From: Gilliamella sp. App4-10
Lineage (GTDB): Bacteria; Pseudomonadota; Gammaproteobacteria; Enterobacterales; Orbaceae
Direction of reading: 5' to 3'
NCBI RefSeq assembly: GCF_001690495.1
Contig: NZ_LZGS01000035.1
Coordinates: 62,001 to 126,000, forward strand
Length of the DNA: 64,000 bases
Shown here piece after piece: positions 47,474 through 59,159 of the stretch. The notes beneath the pieces were generated by a model that was given only the letters and a program-made list of their open reading frames with translations, had not been told where the DNA came from and did no database searches. The position numbers and the translations under genes are program-made. How positions within the stretch are numbered: the stretch's first letter is position 1; every line of letters begins with the position of its first letter.

Positions 47474-47914
47474 CTAACTATTAACATGCTTAGAGGGAGA
47501 TGGAGAAATATAATGACTTACTTCAATAAGATTACTTTTATTATCTTTATTAACATAATATAAACTGATACCACACGCACAAAGCAGAATAAATATACCG
47601 ATAAAGATAAAAGGAGCCTTTCCTTGTTTTTTCGTTATAAACATTTGCGTTTGGATTTTCTTTTGTTGAGTCTTATATTGTTTAATTAATTCATCGAGAT
47701 AAGGTTGATACTGTTCAACTGACAAACCGACAATTTCAGCATAAGAACGAATATAACCTTTTATGAAAACAGGAGGGGAATAAGGCAACTGGTCATTTTC
47801 GATATCTACAATCACTGCCTTTCGCACATGTATTTTATTGGCAATATCATCTTGAGTTAATCCCATTTGTTCTCGTAAATCAGCGAGCATCACTCCTAAT
47901 GAAATATCGTCCAT
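47474..47914 (-). CDS. rodZ: Short RodZ: cytosolic HTH plus membrane helix only
   Basis: The gene position before ispG and an N-terminal HTH (LADLREQMGLTQDDIANKI; VFIKGYIRSYAEIVGL) identify RodZ, which couples MreB to the cell-wall machinery. A membrane helix spans about 101-121 and the protein ends at residue 146, whereas enterobacterial RodZ (about 337) has a long periplasmic linker and beta domain. Here only about 25 periplasmic residues remain. The reading frame closes cleanly and no downstream remnant is seen in the 85-bp gap, so this looks like evolved shortening rather than a recent frameshift. Confidence 0.85.
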   Translation of the reverse strand: MDDISLGVMLADLREQMGLTQDDIANKIHVRKAVIVDIENDQLPYSPPVFIKGYIRSYAEIVGLSVEQYQPYLDELIKQYKTQQKKIQTQMFITKKQGKAPFIFIGIFILLCACGISLYYVNKDNKSNLIEVSHYISPSPSKHVNS

Positions 47915-47974
47915 TATCCCCTCATAAATTTAATACTAACTGTTAGCTAATTCCATTTTTACATATTTTTATAA

Positions 47975-48841
47975 TTAATCAATTCTTTTTGCATTAAACC
48001 ATTGTGTTGGTTTTTCGATTTCATTTTGGGCTGCAACTAATTGTAATTCATATTCATCTTGTTTTAAGGTTTCAAGCATAACCGCATACACCGCTGAGGT
48101 AGTATGTTCTAAGGCTTCAACCAATGATTTTCCAAGTAAAATATTCGCTAAAAATAGTCCGCTTGTCATATCGCCAACACCAACCGGCTGTCTTACACCG
48201 AAATCAACTAATGGGCGATCAATATGCCATGCATCATCTTTAGTCACAAGTAACATTTCAAAACGATCATTTTTATACCCAGCACGGCTTAAATGTTTAA
48301 CCAAGATGGCTTTAGGTCCTTTTTTACACAACTCTCGACAAACTAAAATGGCTTCATCAACGTTATGAATACGCTGTTTACCATTTAGCTCTTCAAGCTC
48401 CAAAATATTTGGTGCTATCATATCTGCCATTGGCAATGCTGTATTACATAAAAACTCTGATACGCCTGATGCAACAAAGCAACCTTTTTCTGGATGACCC
48501 ATTACAGGATCGCAAAGATAAATCGCATTAGGGTTAACTGCTTTTACTTTTTTTACAATCTCTATAATGGCATTGCCTTGCTCTGGTGATCCCATATATC
48601 CACTTAATACCGCATCACAACGCTTCAATTCATCAATTTCATTAATTCCATCAGCAATCTCGGTTAAATGAGATGCAGACATTATCGTTCCAGTCCATTG
48701 ACGATATTGAGTATGATTAGAAAATTGTACGGTGTTTAAAGGCCAAACATTTACCCCTAATCGACGCATAGGAAATACAGCAGCACTATTTCCTGCATGA
48801 CCAAATACAACATGTGACTGAATCGATAAAATATTTTTCAT
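47975..48841 (-). CDS. pdxY: Pyridoxal kinase PdxY
   Basis: Ribokinase-fold enzyme phosphorylating pyridoxal in the vitamin B6 salvage pathway. Start [44 protein letters not shown] and the catalytic [12 protein letters not shown] loop (Asp in GVGD) match PdxY rather than PdxK. 288 residues. It begins 4 bp after tyrS, the same pair as in E. coli. Confidence 0.96.
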   Translation of the reverse strand: MKNILSIQSHVVFGHAGNSAAVFPMRRLGVNVWPLNTVQFSNHTQYRQWTGTIMSASHLTEIADGINEIDELKRCDAVLSGYMGSPEQGNAIIEIVKKVKAVNPNAIYLCDPVMGHPEKGCFVASGVSEFLCNTALPMADMIAPNILELEELNGKQRIHNVDEAILVCRELCKKGPKAILVKHLSRAGYKNDRFEMLLVTKDDAWHIDRPLVDFGVRQPVGVGDMTSGLFLANILLGKSLVEALEHTTSAVYAVMLETLKQDEYELQLVAAQNEIEKPTQWFNAKRID

Positions 48842-48845
48842 GAAT

Positions 48846-50117
48846 TTAGCTCCAAATTAACAAGCAATAATATTTTTTACCACGACGAAGTAAAGTATAA
48901 CGATTAAAAAGCTTATCACTATCTGCAAAATGGTAATCTATTGTTGTATTACGTTCCCCATTAATTGAAATGGCATTAGATTCAATCATCGTTCTTGCTT
49001 GCCCTCTTGATGGAGCAAACTCCGCATTAACGATTGCTTGTTGTAAATCAATATCACCCTCAGCGGCTAATGTTGGCATACCATCTTGAGCTAATTGTTC
49101 AAAGTCAGTTTCAGACAAATCAGTTAATTTGCCAGAGAATAGGCTTTCAGTAATGCGTTTTGCCGCTATAAGCCCTTCTTCACCATGAACTAAGCGAGTA
49201 ACTTGTTCCGCAAGTACATATTGAGCACGAGGCGCAACACCACTGTTTTTATCTTCTTCTTCCAATGCATCAATTTCATTTAACGGCATAAATGTGAAGA
49301 ACTTTAAGAATCGATAAACATCAGCATCTGCAGTGTTAATCCAGAACTGATAGAATTTATACGGGCTTGTCTTTTTCGGATCTAACCATACCGCACCACT
49401 TTCAGTTTTACCAAACTTAGTACCATCTGATTTAGTAATTAAAGGCACAGTCAAACCATAAACTTGTTTTTGATGTAAGCGACGTGTTAAATCAATACCT
49501 GCAGTAATGTTACCCCATTGATCAGAGCCACCAATTTGTAAAACAACATCATGCGATTTATTCAAACAAGCAAAATCATAAGATTGCAATAAGCTATAAG
49601 AAAATTCGGTAAACGAAATACCCACCTCATCACGATCGATACGTTGCTTAACTGACTCTTTGTTAATCATCGCATTTACTGAAAAATACTTACCAACATC
49701 ACGTAAAAATGTCAGCACATTCATGCGACTAAACCAGTCGTAGTTATTAGCCACAATTGCCGAATTTTCACCACAATTAAAATCTAAAAATGGAGAGACC
49801 TGTTGTTTAATTTTTTCACTCCACTCAACAACTGTCTCCTCAGTATTAAGTTTACGCTCTACCGCCTTAAAACTCGGATCACCAATTAATCCGGTCGCCC
49901 CACCAACTAAAGCCACAGGTTTATGTCCAGCTAATTGAAAGCGTTTTAAACAAAGTAAGGGGACTAAATGACCGAGATGCAAACTATCGGCTGTTGGATC
50001 AAAACCACAATAAAGCGCAATAGGATTTTTTTCAATTTGTTCTATTAGTGCTTTTTCATCGGTAAGCTGAGCAATCAGTCCACGTTCTTGTAGTTGTTTG
50101 ATCACATTTTTTGTCAT
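48846..50117 (-). CDS. tyrS: Tyrosine--tRNA ligase
   Basis: Class I synthetase, TyrRS bacterial type 1. HIGH-like HLGHL in [14 protein letters not shown], the tyrosine-binding [14 protein letters not shown], the KMSKS-type KFGKTESG and a C-terminal S4-like domain ([11 protein letters not shown]) are seen. 423 residues. It is followed closely by pdxY. Confidence 0.98.
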   Translation of the reverse strand: MTKNVIKQLQERGLIAQLTDEKALIEQIEKNPIALYCGFDPTADSLHLGHLVPLLCLKRFQLAGHKPVALVGGATGLIGDPSFKAVERKLNTEETVVEWSEKIKQQVSPFLDFNCGENSAIVANNYDWFSRMNVLTFLRDVGKYFSVNAMINKESVKQRIDRDEVGISFTEFSYSLLQSYDFACLNKSHDVVLQIGGSDQWGNITAGIDLTRRLHQKQVYGLTVPLITKSDGTKFGKTESGAVWLDPKKTSPYKFYQFWINTADADVYRFLKFFTFMPLNEIDALEEEDKNSGVAPRAQYVLAEQVTRLVHGEEGLIAAKRITESLFSGKLTDLSETDFEQLAQDGMPTLAAEGDIDLQQAIVNAEFAPSRGQARTMIESNAISINGERNTTIDYHFADSDKLFNRYTLLRRGKKYYCLLIWS

Positions 50118-50168
50118 GATATTTTACCTATTAAATTTATTACATTTATATTCTAGTTTAAATAAAAT

Positions 50169-51656
50169 TTATTTTGTTTTGTTATGATAACGTTTATACG
50201 CTTGTTCAAAATGATCTGCCACTATTTCATTTGGCTTTTTATCAAAATAACTAAAAACAACAATAGCTATAGAAGCAAATAAAAATCCAGGAATAAGCGA
50301 ATAAAGATTAAACCAATTGAAATTAATCCATAACAACACAGTTATTGTACCCGTTATCATTCCAGCTAGTGCACCATTACGCGTCATACGTGACCAAAAA
50401 ACAGAAAATATGATTATAGGACCAAACGCCGCACCAAATCCAGCCCAAGCATGGCTCACTAAATCAAGTACGCTATTATTTGGATTAATAGCTAATAAAA
50501 TCGCAATAACTGAAACTAGTAACACCATTACTCTACCAACCCATACCAACTCTTGTTGCTTCGCCTTTGGTCTAAAGAAGGCTCGGTAAAAATCTTCTGT
50601 TATAGCGCTTGAGCAAACTAATAGCTGGCAACTTAATGTGCTCATTACTGCAGCTAAAATAGCGGCCAACAGGATGCCTGCAATCCAAGGATTAAACAGT
50701 AATTTTGACAGTTCAATAAAAATACGTTCATGTTTACCATTGTCAATCAAATAAGCTAAATCGGGATGATGAGCAAAAAAGGCAATACCAAAAAAGCCAA
50801 CCGTAATGGCTCCGACTAAACATAAAATCATCCAAGTCATACTAATTCGACGCGCATTTTTCATTACTTCGTGTGAATCAGCAGCCATAAATCTGGCTAA
50901 AATATGTGGTTGCCCAAAATACCCAAGCCCCCAGCCTAATAATGAAATTATGGCGATAAAATCCATGTGAGCAAATAAATTGGTATAATCAGGATTGAGC
51001 GATTCAATATATGCCAATGCATCAGAAAGCCCACCAGCATTCACTATAACCATGATTGGGGTTAGAATAAGTGCAAACATCATTAAGCTGGCTTGAATAG
51101 TATCAGTCCAACTTACAGCTAAAAAACCACCAATAAACGTATAGATAATTGTTGCACCGGCACCTGCTAACATTGCCCAGCCATAACTCATACCAAATGT
51201 ACTTTCGAATAATTTTGCGCCAGCAACCACACCGGAAGCACAATAAATAGTAAAAAAGATAAGAATAATCACCGCAGAAATGATGCGAAGTAAAGAACTT
51301 TTATCATCAAATCGACGAGCAAAATAATCGGGTAAAGTTAATGAATTATGATTGATTTCCGTAAAAACACGTAATCGTCCAGCGATCAGTAACCAATTCA
51401 AATAGGCGCCAATAATCAATCCAATTGCAGTCCAACTTTGAGAAATACCAAACAAATAAACCGCACCAGGTAGCCCCATTAACAACCAACCACTCATATC
51501 TGAAGCGCCAGCTGAAAGTGCTGTCACAACACTACCAATACGGCGCCCACCTAAAATATAATCACCAAAATTCTGTGTTGATCGAAACGCAAAATAGCCA
51601 ATCATAATCATGCCTAAAATGTATATAGTAAAGGTGACAATCATTGGTAAGGACAT
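50169..51656 (-). CDS. putP: Sodium/proline symporter
   Basis: Sodium:solute symporter of the SSS family with about 13 membrane helices across 495 residues. Helix 2 carries LSAGASDMSGWLLMGLPGA with the Na+-site Asp/Ser pattern of PutP, and helices 6-9 contain GWGLGYFGQPHILARFMA. No putA is visible in the window. It is divergent from nth across a 268-bp AT-rich gap. Confidence 0.93.
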   Translation of the reverse strand: MSLPMIVTFTIYILGMIMIGYFAFRSTQNFGDYILGGRRIGSVVTALSAGASDMSGWLLMGLPGAVYLFGISQSWTAIGLIIGAYLNWLLIAGRLRVFTEINHNSLTLPDYFARRFDDKSSLLRIISAVIILIFFTIYCASGVVAGAKLFESTFGMSYGWAMLAGAGATIIYTFIGGFLAVSWTDTIQASLMMFALILTPIMVIVNAGGLSDALAYIESLNPDYTNLFAHMDFIAIISLLGWGLGYFGQPHILARFMAADSHEVMKNARRISMTWMILCLVGAITVGFFGIAFFAHHPDLAYLIDNGKHERIFIELSKLLFNPWIAGILLAAILAAVMSTLSCQLLVCSSAITEDFYRAFFRPKAKQQELVWVGRVMVLLVSVIAILLAINPNNSVLDLVSHAWAGFGAAFGPIIIFSVFWSRMTRNGALAGMITGTITVLLWINFNWFNLYSLIPGFLFASIAIVVFSYFDKKPNEIVADHFEQAYKRYHNKTK

Positions 51657-51886
51657 ATTTTTAAAAAACCTTGTTTGATAAAATTAAAAAATAGTTGGCT
51701 AGCTTATCATAAAATCACCATGCTAAAAAGCCAGTGATTATGAATGTGAATACTCAAATAACTAAAACCTACACAACGTTTAAAATAAATGTATCTTGCA
51801 ATTGGTAATCAGTACTCGATACATTTCATTGTTTAAATCTATATAAAAACTAAATGTGAGCTACAGATAAATAGTAAATAAAAGTA

Positions 51887-51892
51887 TATAAT
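51887..51892 (+). promoter_or_regulatory. Probable -10 element of nth-smrB
   Basis: A perfect TATAAT, 33 bp before the nth GTG. The -35 region is weak. The rest of the 268-bp divergent gap shows no clear operator or ORF. Confidence 0.45.
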
Positions 51893-51924
51893 ATGCCCCT
51901 CACTATTTTTAATATAATTATTTT

Positions 51925-52563
51925 GTGAAACAATCAACCCGAATCCAAATTTTAGAAAGATTAAAGGATCATATTAAAGATCCAACAACAGAACTAGTTT
52001 ATCAGACACCCTTTGAACTACTAATCGCAGTAGTGCTTTCAGCACAAGCGACTGATGTTAGTGTAAACAAAGCCACTAAACCACTATTTACTGTTGCAAA
52101 TACTGCCGAGCAAATTTTAGCTCTTGGTGTTGATAAACTAAAAAGCTATATTCGTACCATTGGGCTTTATAATAGTAAAGCTGAAAACATTATAAAAACA
52201 TGTCAAATTTTAGTTGATAAATATCAAGGCGAAGTACCAGAAAATTTTGATTCACTTATTGAGTTACCCGGTGTGGGTCGTAAAACAGCCAATGTTGTGT
52301 TAAATACGGCGTTTGGTTGGCCGACCATTGCTGTTGATACACATATTTTTAGAGTAAGTAACCGTACAGGTTTTGCACCTGGTAAAACTGTCGAAGCAGT
52401 TGAAGAAAAATTGCTGAAAGTCGTACCGAAAGAATATAAAATAAATTGTCACCATTGGCTAATATTACACGGTCGTTATACCTGCATTGCCAGAAAGCCT
52501 AGATGCGGTTCTTGTGTTATAGAAGATTTGTGTGAATTTAAAGAAAAAGTTTACCCAGAGTGA
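51925..52563 (+). CDS. nth: Endonuclease III (DNA glycosylase/AP lyase)
   Basis: Base-excision repair enzyme for oxidised pyrimidines. Helix-hairpin-helix LPGVGRKTANVV with the catalytic lysine, the aspartate in AVDTHIFRV and the C-terminal iron-sulfur cluster motif CIARKPRCGSCVIEDLC are intact. GTG 51925 is used because the protein then aligns with the E. coli N-terminus (RIQILERLK); no Shine-Dalgarno is evident. 212 residues. It is 6 bp upstream of smrB. Confidence 0.97.
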   Translation: MKQSTRIQILERLKDHIKDPTTELVYQTPFELLIAVVLSAQATDVSVNKATKPLFTVANTAEQILALGVDKLKSYIRTIGLYNSKAENIIKTCQILVDKYQGEVPENFDSLIELPGVGRKTANVVLNTAFGWPTIAVDTHIFRVSNRTGFAPGKTVEAVEEKLLKVVPKEYKINCHHWLILHGRYTCIARKPRCGSCVIEDLCEFKEKVYPE

Positions 52564-52569
52564 AAATTA

Positions 52570-53112
52570 ATGCCAAATAAATTTAATTTAGACCAAGATG
52601 ACATAAACTTGTTTAAAAATAGTATTGGTAACACCAAAAAGTTAAAACAAGATACTGTTATTCATAAACCGATAAAACGCTCAAAAAAAATAATGGAAAC
52701 ACAAAAACTACAACATGATAAAACGCATGCTGAGTTTTATTTTTCTGATAATTATCAACCTCTATTGCAACAAGATCCTATCAGATATAGTCGAGAAAAT
52801 GCCGATCCTTATGAAGTAAAAAAATTACGCCGTGGATTTTATGAACCAGAATTCTTTTTGGATTTACATGGGCTCACTCAGCAAGAGGCTAAAAAAGAGA
52901 TTGCAGCCCTTATCGCCGCGTGTTTACGTGAAAGAGCCCATTGCGCATGTATCATGTATGGACATGGAAAGAATATTTTAAAAAAACAGACGCCTATGTG
53001 GCTTGCACAACACCCTCGCATTATTTGTTTTCACCAAGCACCAAAAGAGTTTGGTGGCAGCGCAGCATTACTCATTTTATTTGACATCAACAATGAATTA
53101 GCAAATAACTAG
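52570..53112 (+). CDS. smrB: SmrB endonuclease (ribosome-rescue factor)
   Basis: Smr-domain nuclease that cleaves mRNA between collided ribosomes. The N-terminal helix (residues 1-40, GNTKKLKQDTVIHKP) is the ribosome-binding arm; the catalytic DLHGL starts near residue 97 and the second motif is MYGHGK near 129. E. coli has His where Tyr precedes GHGK; the GHG itself is kept. It continues LAQHPRIICFHQAPKEFGG. 180 residues is normal. It is in an operon with nth. Confidence 0.94.
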   Translation: MPNKFNLDQDDINLFKNSIGNTKKLKQDTVIHKPIKRSKKIMETQKLQHDKTHAEFYFSDNYQPLLQQDPIRYSRENADPYEVKKLRRGFYEPEFFLDLHGLTQQEAKKEIAALIAACLRERAHCACIMYGHGKNILKKQTPMWLAQHPRIICFHQAPKEFGGSAALLILFDINNELANN

Positions 53113-53150
53113 TACTTGAAAATTAAAATAGCTGTGAATCACCCAAAAAT

Positions 53151-53246
53151 AAAAAAGCCAGCTTAGCGATGCTAGTCTGGCAAACATTGGAAGCAATGTG
53201 AGCAATGTCATACTTTTTAGAAGCCTTTCGAGCTCTAACAAAGCAC
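53151..53246 (-). ncRNA. ryhB: RyhB iron-responsive small RNA
   Basis: On the minus strand, 53209-53187 reads through CATTGCTCACATTGCTTCC, the deeply conserved targeting core of E. coli RyhB (22 identical bases counting flanks). A 5' hairpin (TTAGAGC...GCTTCTAA) precedes it and a Rho-independent terminator follows: GCCAG...CTGGC with an inner TAGC/GCTA stem, then six T. The predicted length of about 96 nt is close to the 90 nt of E. coli. A 17-bp-spaced promoter with a perfect Fur box lies directly upstream. RyhB represses iron-using proteins through Hfq when iron is scarce. It occupies the gap between convergent smrB and obgE. Confidence 0.93.
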
Positions 53247-53251
53247 AAATT

Positions 53252-53281
53252 AATGATAATGATTATCATTACTGAAAGCAA
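53252..53281 (-). promoter_or_regulatory. ryhB promoter with Fur box
   Basis: AATGATAATGATTATCATT (53252-53270) is a 19-bp perfect palindrome around a central G and contains the 7-1-7 Fur motif. On the minus strand it overlaps the -10 (TATCAT, 53258-53253) and the spacer; the -35 is TTGCTT (53281-53276), 17 bp away. Fur-Fe would occlude RNA polymerase. Confidence 0.9.
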
Positions 53282-53378
53282 GCATTTTTTGACTCCTTTA
53301 AATTAAACACAAATAAATGCCTGAATCGCCTATTTCATAATAAGTTAGTTTATATTTAACTTTTTGAAAAATAAAAAT

Positions 53379-53406
53379 AAGCAGAAGCTTTCACTTCTGC
53401 TTTTAT
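53379..53406 (-). terminator. Intrinsic terminator of obgE
   Basis: AAGCAGAAG pairs with CTTCTGCTT around a 6-nt loop; a T-rich tail follows on the minus strand and a shorter T-run on the plus strand. Confidence 0.85.
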
Positions 53407-53462
53407 AAAACGATTGTACGCAACATCTAATTTAGGTGAAATAAAAGGGAGTATAATACTCA

Positions 53463-55600
<2,138 letters not shown>

Positions 55601-55688
55601 ATCGCCATCAATTTTATATGAATTTTAAGAAATGAAAAAAGCCCCACAATAACTGTGAGGCTTCTATAACTTTCGAACCGCTTTTAAA

Positions 55689-55949
55689 TTAGCTATTAGC
55701 AACTACACTAACATAACGACGGTTTTTAGGGCCTTTAACTTCAAACTTTACTTGTCCATCAATTAAGGCAAATAGAGTATGATCGCGACCACAACCCACA
55801 TTAGTTCCTGGGTGAAATTGAGTTCCACGTTGACGAACTAAAATATTACCAGCAAGAACTTCTTGACTACCATAACGTTTAACACCTAAACGTTTACTTT
55901 GGGAATCACGACCATTACGTGATGAACCACCAGCCTTCTTATGTGCCAT
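55689..55949 (-). CDS. rpmA: 50S ribosomal protein L27
   Basis: 86 residues. Start [15 protein letters not shown], then [12 protein letters not shown] and [17 protein letters not shown] are invariant L27 features; its N-terminus reaches the peptidyl-transferase centre. It lies 15 bp after rplU. Confidence 0.98.
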   Translation of the reverse strand: MAHKKAGGSSRNGRDSQSKRLGVKRYGSQEVLAGNILVRQRGTQFHPGTNVGCGRDHTLFALIDGQVKFEVKGPKNRRYVSVVANS

Positions 55950-55964
55950 TGTTCGATACTCCTA

Positions 55965-56273
55965 TTAAGCGATTGCAGTGATCTTCACATCAGTGAACCA
56001 CTGACGGTGACCTTGTTGTTTACGATAGTGTTTACGACGACGGAATTTAACAATTTTCACTTTGTCACCACGACCGTGTTCAACAATTTCTGCTTTAATT
56101 GTTGCACCTTCAACAAACGGAGCACCAACTTTGATGTCTTCACCATTTGCTACCATTAAAACTTTATCGAAAACAACTTCTGCACCTGTTTCGACTTCAA
56201 TTTTTTCCAAGCGAACGACTTCTCCTTCGCTAACTCGGTGTTGCTTACCACCACTTTGGAAAACTGCGTACAT
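55965..56273 (-). CDS. rplU: 50S ribosomal protein L21
   Basis: 102 residues beginning [17 protein letters not shown], with [19 protein letters not shown] for 23S rRNA binding. GGAG precedes the ATG. It is the first gene of the rplU-rpmA-yhbE-obgE unit; its leader contains a terminator-like hairpin. Confidence 0.98.
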   Translation of the reverse strand: MYAVFQSGGKQHRVSEGEVVRLEKIEVETGAEVVFDKVLMVANGEDIKVGAPFVEGATIKAEIVEHGRGDKVKIVKFRRRKHYRKQQGHRQWFTDVKITAIA

Positions 56274-56285
56274 ACTTAACTCCGC

Positions 56286-56342
56286 AATAAAAAGCAGACG
56301 ATTACTTGATTAAACATATATGTCTGCGTAATTAATCTTATA
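56286..56342 (-). promoter_or_regulatory. rplU promoter and terminator-like leader hairpin
   Basis: On the minus strand TATAAG (56342-56337) is a likely -10. Soon after the expected RNA start, GCAGAC (56327-56322) pairs with GTCTGC (56299-56294) and is followed by five T, ending about 12 nt before the rplU start. This could attenuate the operon. Confidence 0.45.
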
Positions 56343-56504
56343 GGGCGTGAATTTTACGCAAAATTTATTCCTGTTGCAAGCGCTGTTTAACAAAAGATCG
56401 CAAAAAGTGACAAAAAAGATCAGCAGCATACACTTTTCAAGCTACAATAATCATAAATTACTATTTATCCGAAATAAAATTATAAAATAATATTGAGTGT
56501 TTAT

Positions 56505-58313
56505 ATGCCGAAAAGAAAAATTCGCTACAGCGCATCAATTATTAATCGTTTAACACTATTAATGTTTTTTTTAGGTACTATTGCTTTAATCGCCTTATCG
56601 TTTTCAATTCAGGTAGCCAATGATGCAAAAGGTGGGGCATATATGGTGAATCAATTAGGTTTGCTAAGAATGAAGAACTACCAACTGCTTACCATGATTC
56701 CTCTTAACAAAAAAGAGTATGACCACTTGAACATTTTTATGGGTATTACTTCATCACAGCAGCATCTCATACTTTTAAAACGCTACGGCTTAATGAATGA
56801 ATTTAATCAGTTAGAAACTGATTGGCAAACTCAACTTACCATTAAAATAAAGCAAGCACAAAAAATGGATGATATAAAAAGTGACATTGAAAATTATGTT
56901 GTTCGCATTAACGATTTAGTATATAAAATTGATCAAAATACCGAGGGAAAAATTCAACATATTTCTCAAATACAACAATTATTTATTTTTATCATTGCCC
57001 TATTTCTTACCGCTCAGATCTACTATTTGCGTTACTACCTTCTTGCACCATGGACAAAACTAATTGATATGGCCGAAGCTATTTCGAACCACAATTTTAA
57101 AGCGCGTTTTAATATTAGAGCCCAAAAGAATGAATTTGATCTATTAGGGCTCGCTTTCAATAAAATGTCAACTCAGATCGAGTCACAATATTTATTGCTA
57201 GAACAACAAGTTGCGGAAAAAACCGCTAAATTACAACAAACCAATAAGATCGTTTCCTTTCAATATCAAGCTACCAAGCAGCTACATACTTCAGAACCAT
57301 TATGTGAACGTTTTTTAAAAATATTACGCGAACTCGAGGAATTAGTCCCACTAACTCAATTTCAAATTCGCTTTTATGAATCAGATGATCCTAAGCATTA
57401 TCAACAAATCAGTTATGATAATGAACAAAAATTATCCTATTGCCAAAATCCCACTTGCAGTGCATGTTTGATCTCACCAAAACCCGATCAAAAAAATGGT
57501 TTTCAACGTCATTGGTATCTTCAAGAGAACGACGAAAAATATGGGATATTATTTGCTTTACAGTCAGAAGAGGTCATATTAACCGATGAGCAAGAAAAAT
57601 TAATTATGGGATTGATTGGGCAAATGACCACAGCAATGAAGCTAGAAAGAAAAATAGAACAACAAAAGCAATATTTATTAATGAAAGAACGCTCAGCAAT
57701 GGCCAGAGAACTGCATGACTCCATCGCGCAATCACTATCTTGTTTGAAAATACACCTGAGCTGTTTACAAATGCAATCCGATTTAACTTCACAAAATAGT
57801 ATTGAATTACTAGCAACTATGCGTAAAGAGGTCAATATTACTTATTCTCAACTAAGAGAGCTAATTACGTCTTTTCGTTTACGCTTAAACCAAACTGGGT
57901 TTTATGCAAACCTAATGGAATTAATTGAAGAATTTAATCAAAAATTACAATTCAACATTCAGTTTGAATACCATTTACCATTAAATATTATCAATAGTAA
58001 ATATGCATTTCATTTATTACAGATTATTCGAGAAGGACTTAATAATATATACAAACATGCTAAGGCCACACATGTAATTGTAAGTTTAAAAATTGATGAC
58101 AATCAAATTATCTCTGTTTGCATAAAAGACAATGGCATTGGCTTACAAAATGATATTAAACAAGAAAATCATTATGGTTTGATCATTATGCATGATAGAG
58201 TTGAATCACTAAATGGTAATTTAACAATAGATAGCACTCCCCACAAAGGGACACAAATTATGGTAGCATTTAAAACTAATAAAATCATTCCATTTAAGGC
58301 AATAGATGAGTAA
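56505..58313 (+). CDS. narX: Nitrate/nitrite sensor histidine kinase NarX
   Basis: ATG 56505 is used instead of TTG 56493, since it gives the NarX-like start MPKRKIRYSAS. There are two membrane helices (about 13-33 and 160-180) around the periplasmic nitrate-sensing bundle, with a P-box-like GLLRMKNYQLL. Then come HAMP, a central cysteine cluster (CQNPTCSAC) as in NarX, the HisKA_3 box ARELHDSIAQSLSCLK with the phosphorylated His, and ATPase motifs IKDNGIG and HYGLIIMHDR. It lies 3 bp upstream of narL. It likely senses nitrate and nitrite for anaerobic respiration. Confidence 0.93.
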   Translation: MPKRKIRYSASIINRLTLLMFFLGTIALIALSFSIQVANDAKGGAYMVNQLGLLRMKNYQLLTMIPLNKKEYDHLNIFMGITSSQQHLILLKRYGLMNEFNQLETDWQTQLTIKIKQAQKMDDIKSDIENYVVRINDLVYKIDQNTEGKIQHISQIQQLFIFIIALFLTAQIYYLRYYLLAPWTKLIDMAEAISNHNFKARFNIRAQKNEFDLLGLAFNKMSTQIESQYLLLEQQVAEKTAKLQQTNKIVSFQYQATKQLHTSEPLCERFLKILRELEELVPLTQFQIRFYESDDPKHYQQISYDNEQKLSYCQNPTCSACLISPKPDQKNGFQRHWYLQENDEKYGILFALQSEEVILTDEQEKLIMGLIGQMTTAMKLERKIEQQKQYLLMKERSAMARELHDSIAQSLSCLKIHLSCLQMQSDLTSQNSIELLATMRKEVNITYSQLRELITSFRLRLNQTGFYANLMELIEEFNQKLQFNIQFEYHLPLNIINSKYAFHLLQIIREGLNNIYKHAKATHVIVSLKIDDNQIISVCIKDNGIGLQNDIKQENHYGLIIMHDRVESLNGNLTIDSTPHKGTQIMVAFKTNKIIPFKAIDE

Positions 58314-58316
58314 AAA

Positions 58317-58970
58317 ATGGAACAAATAAATAGCTCAATACTTCTTATTGATGATCACCCAATGTTAAGAAATGGCGTAAAACAGTTAATCAATACTGTC
58401 AACCATTTTGAAATTGTGGGTGAGACTGGCTCTGGAATAGAAGGCGTTAAACTAGCACAAGAGCTTGATCCTGATATTATTCTGCTTGATATCAATATGC
58501 AAGATGTCAATGGACTAGAAATATTACGCTATTTACGAGAAAGAAACATCGCTAGCCGTATCATTATATTTACGGTATCAGATGCGAAAGAAGATATTAT
58601 CACTGCACTAAAAACCGGTGCTGACGGCTACTTATTAAAGGATATGGAGCCAGAAGACTTTTTAACATCACTAAAGGAGATTTCGGTTGGCAAGCTAATC
58701 ATGAATAATGCTATTTCACATATTATCCTTAATTACATGCGTCATAACGTACAACCAACCACAAAGCAAATACATGATGTCAGTTTGTTAACACCAAGAG
58801 AAAATGAAATTTTTAATTTATTAGTCCAAGGATTATCGAATAAATTGATTGCCAAAGAGCTTGGTATCGTAGAAAGCACAGTCAAAGTACATATCAAAAG
58901 TATATTCAAAAAACTTAATTTTAAATCCCGAATGGAAATGACCGTATGGTATTTACAAAGTAAGGAATAA
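58317..58970 (+). CDS. narL: Nitrate/nitrite response regulator NarL
   Basis: LuxR-type regulator, 217 residues. The receiver has LLIDDHPMLRNG, phospho-acceptor Asp in ILLDINMQ and YLLKDMEPEDF; the HTH is LTPRENEIFNLL, then STVKVHIKSIFKKL. It matches NarL along its length. It is the partner of NarX in a two-gene operon. Its natural targets nearby would be the nirBDC-cysG operon, whose promoter lies outside the window. Confidence 0.93.
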   Translation: MEQINSSILLIDDHPMLRNGVKQLINTVNHFEIVGETGSGIEGVKLAQELDPDIILLDINMQDVNGLEILRYLRERNIASRIIIFTVSDAKEDIITALKTGADGYLLKDMEPEDFLTSLKEISVGKLIMNNAISHIILNYMRHNVQPTTKQIHDVSLLTPRENEIFNLLVQGLSNKLIAKELGIVESTVKVHIKSIFKKLNFKSRMEMTVWYLQSKE

Positions 58971-59159
58971 AATTATTCATTGAAAAATAAAAATAGATAA
59001 ATCTTCATGCTTTACCTTTAATAAGTTAATCACAAAACACCAAATGGATCATGGCACTTAAAACTAGAAAGGTACAATGACCTATAATAAAATTGGAAGC
59101 AAAAATAACCGCCACTTATAACCATAAAACACACAAAATCTAAAATAGGAAAGTTTGAA

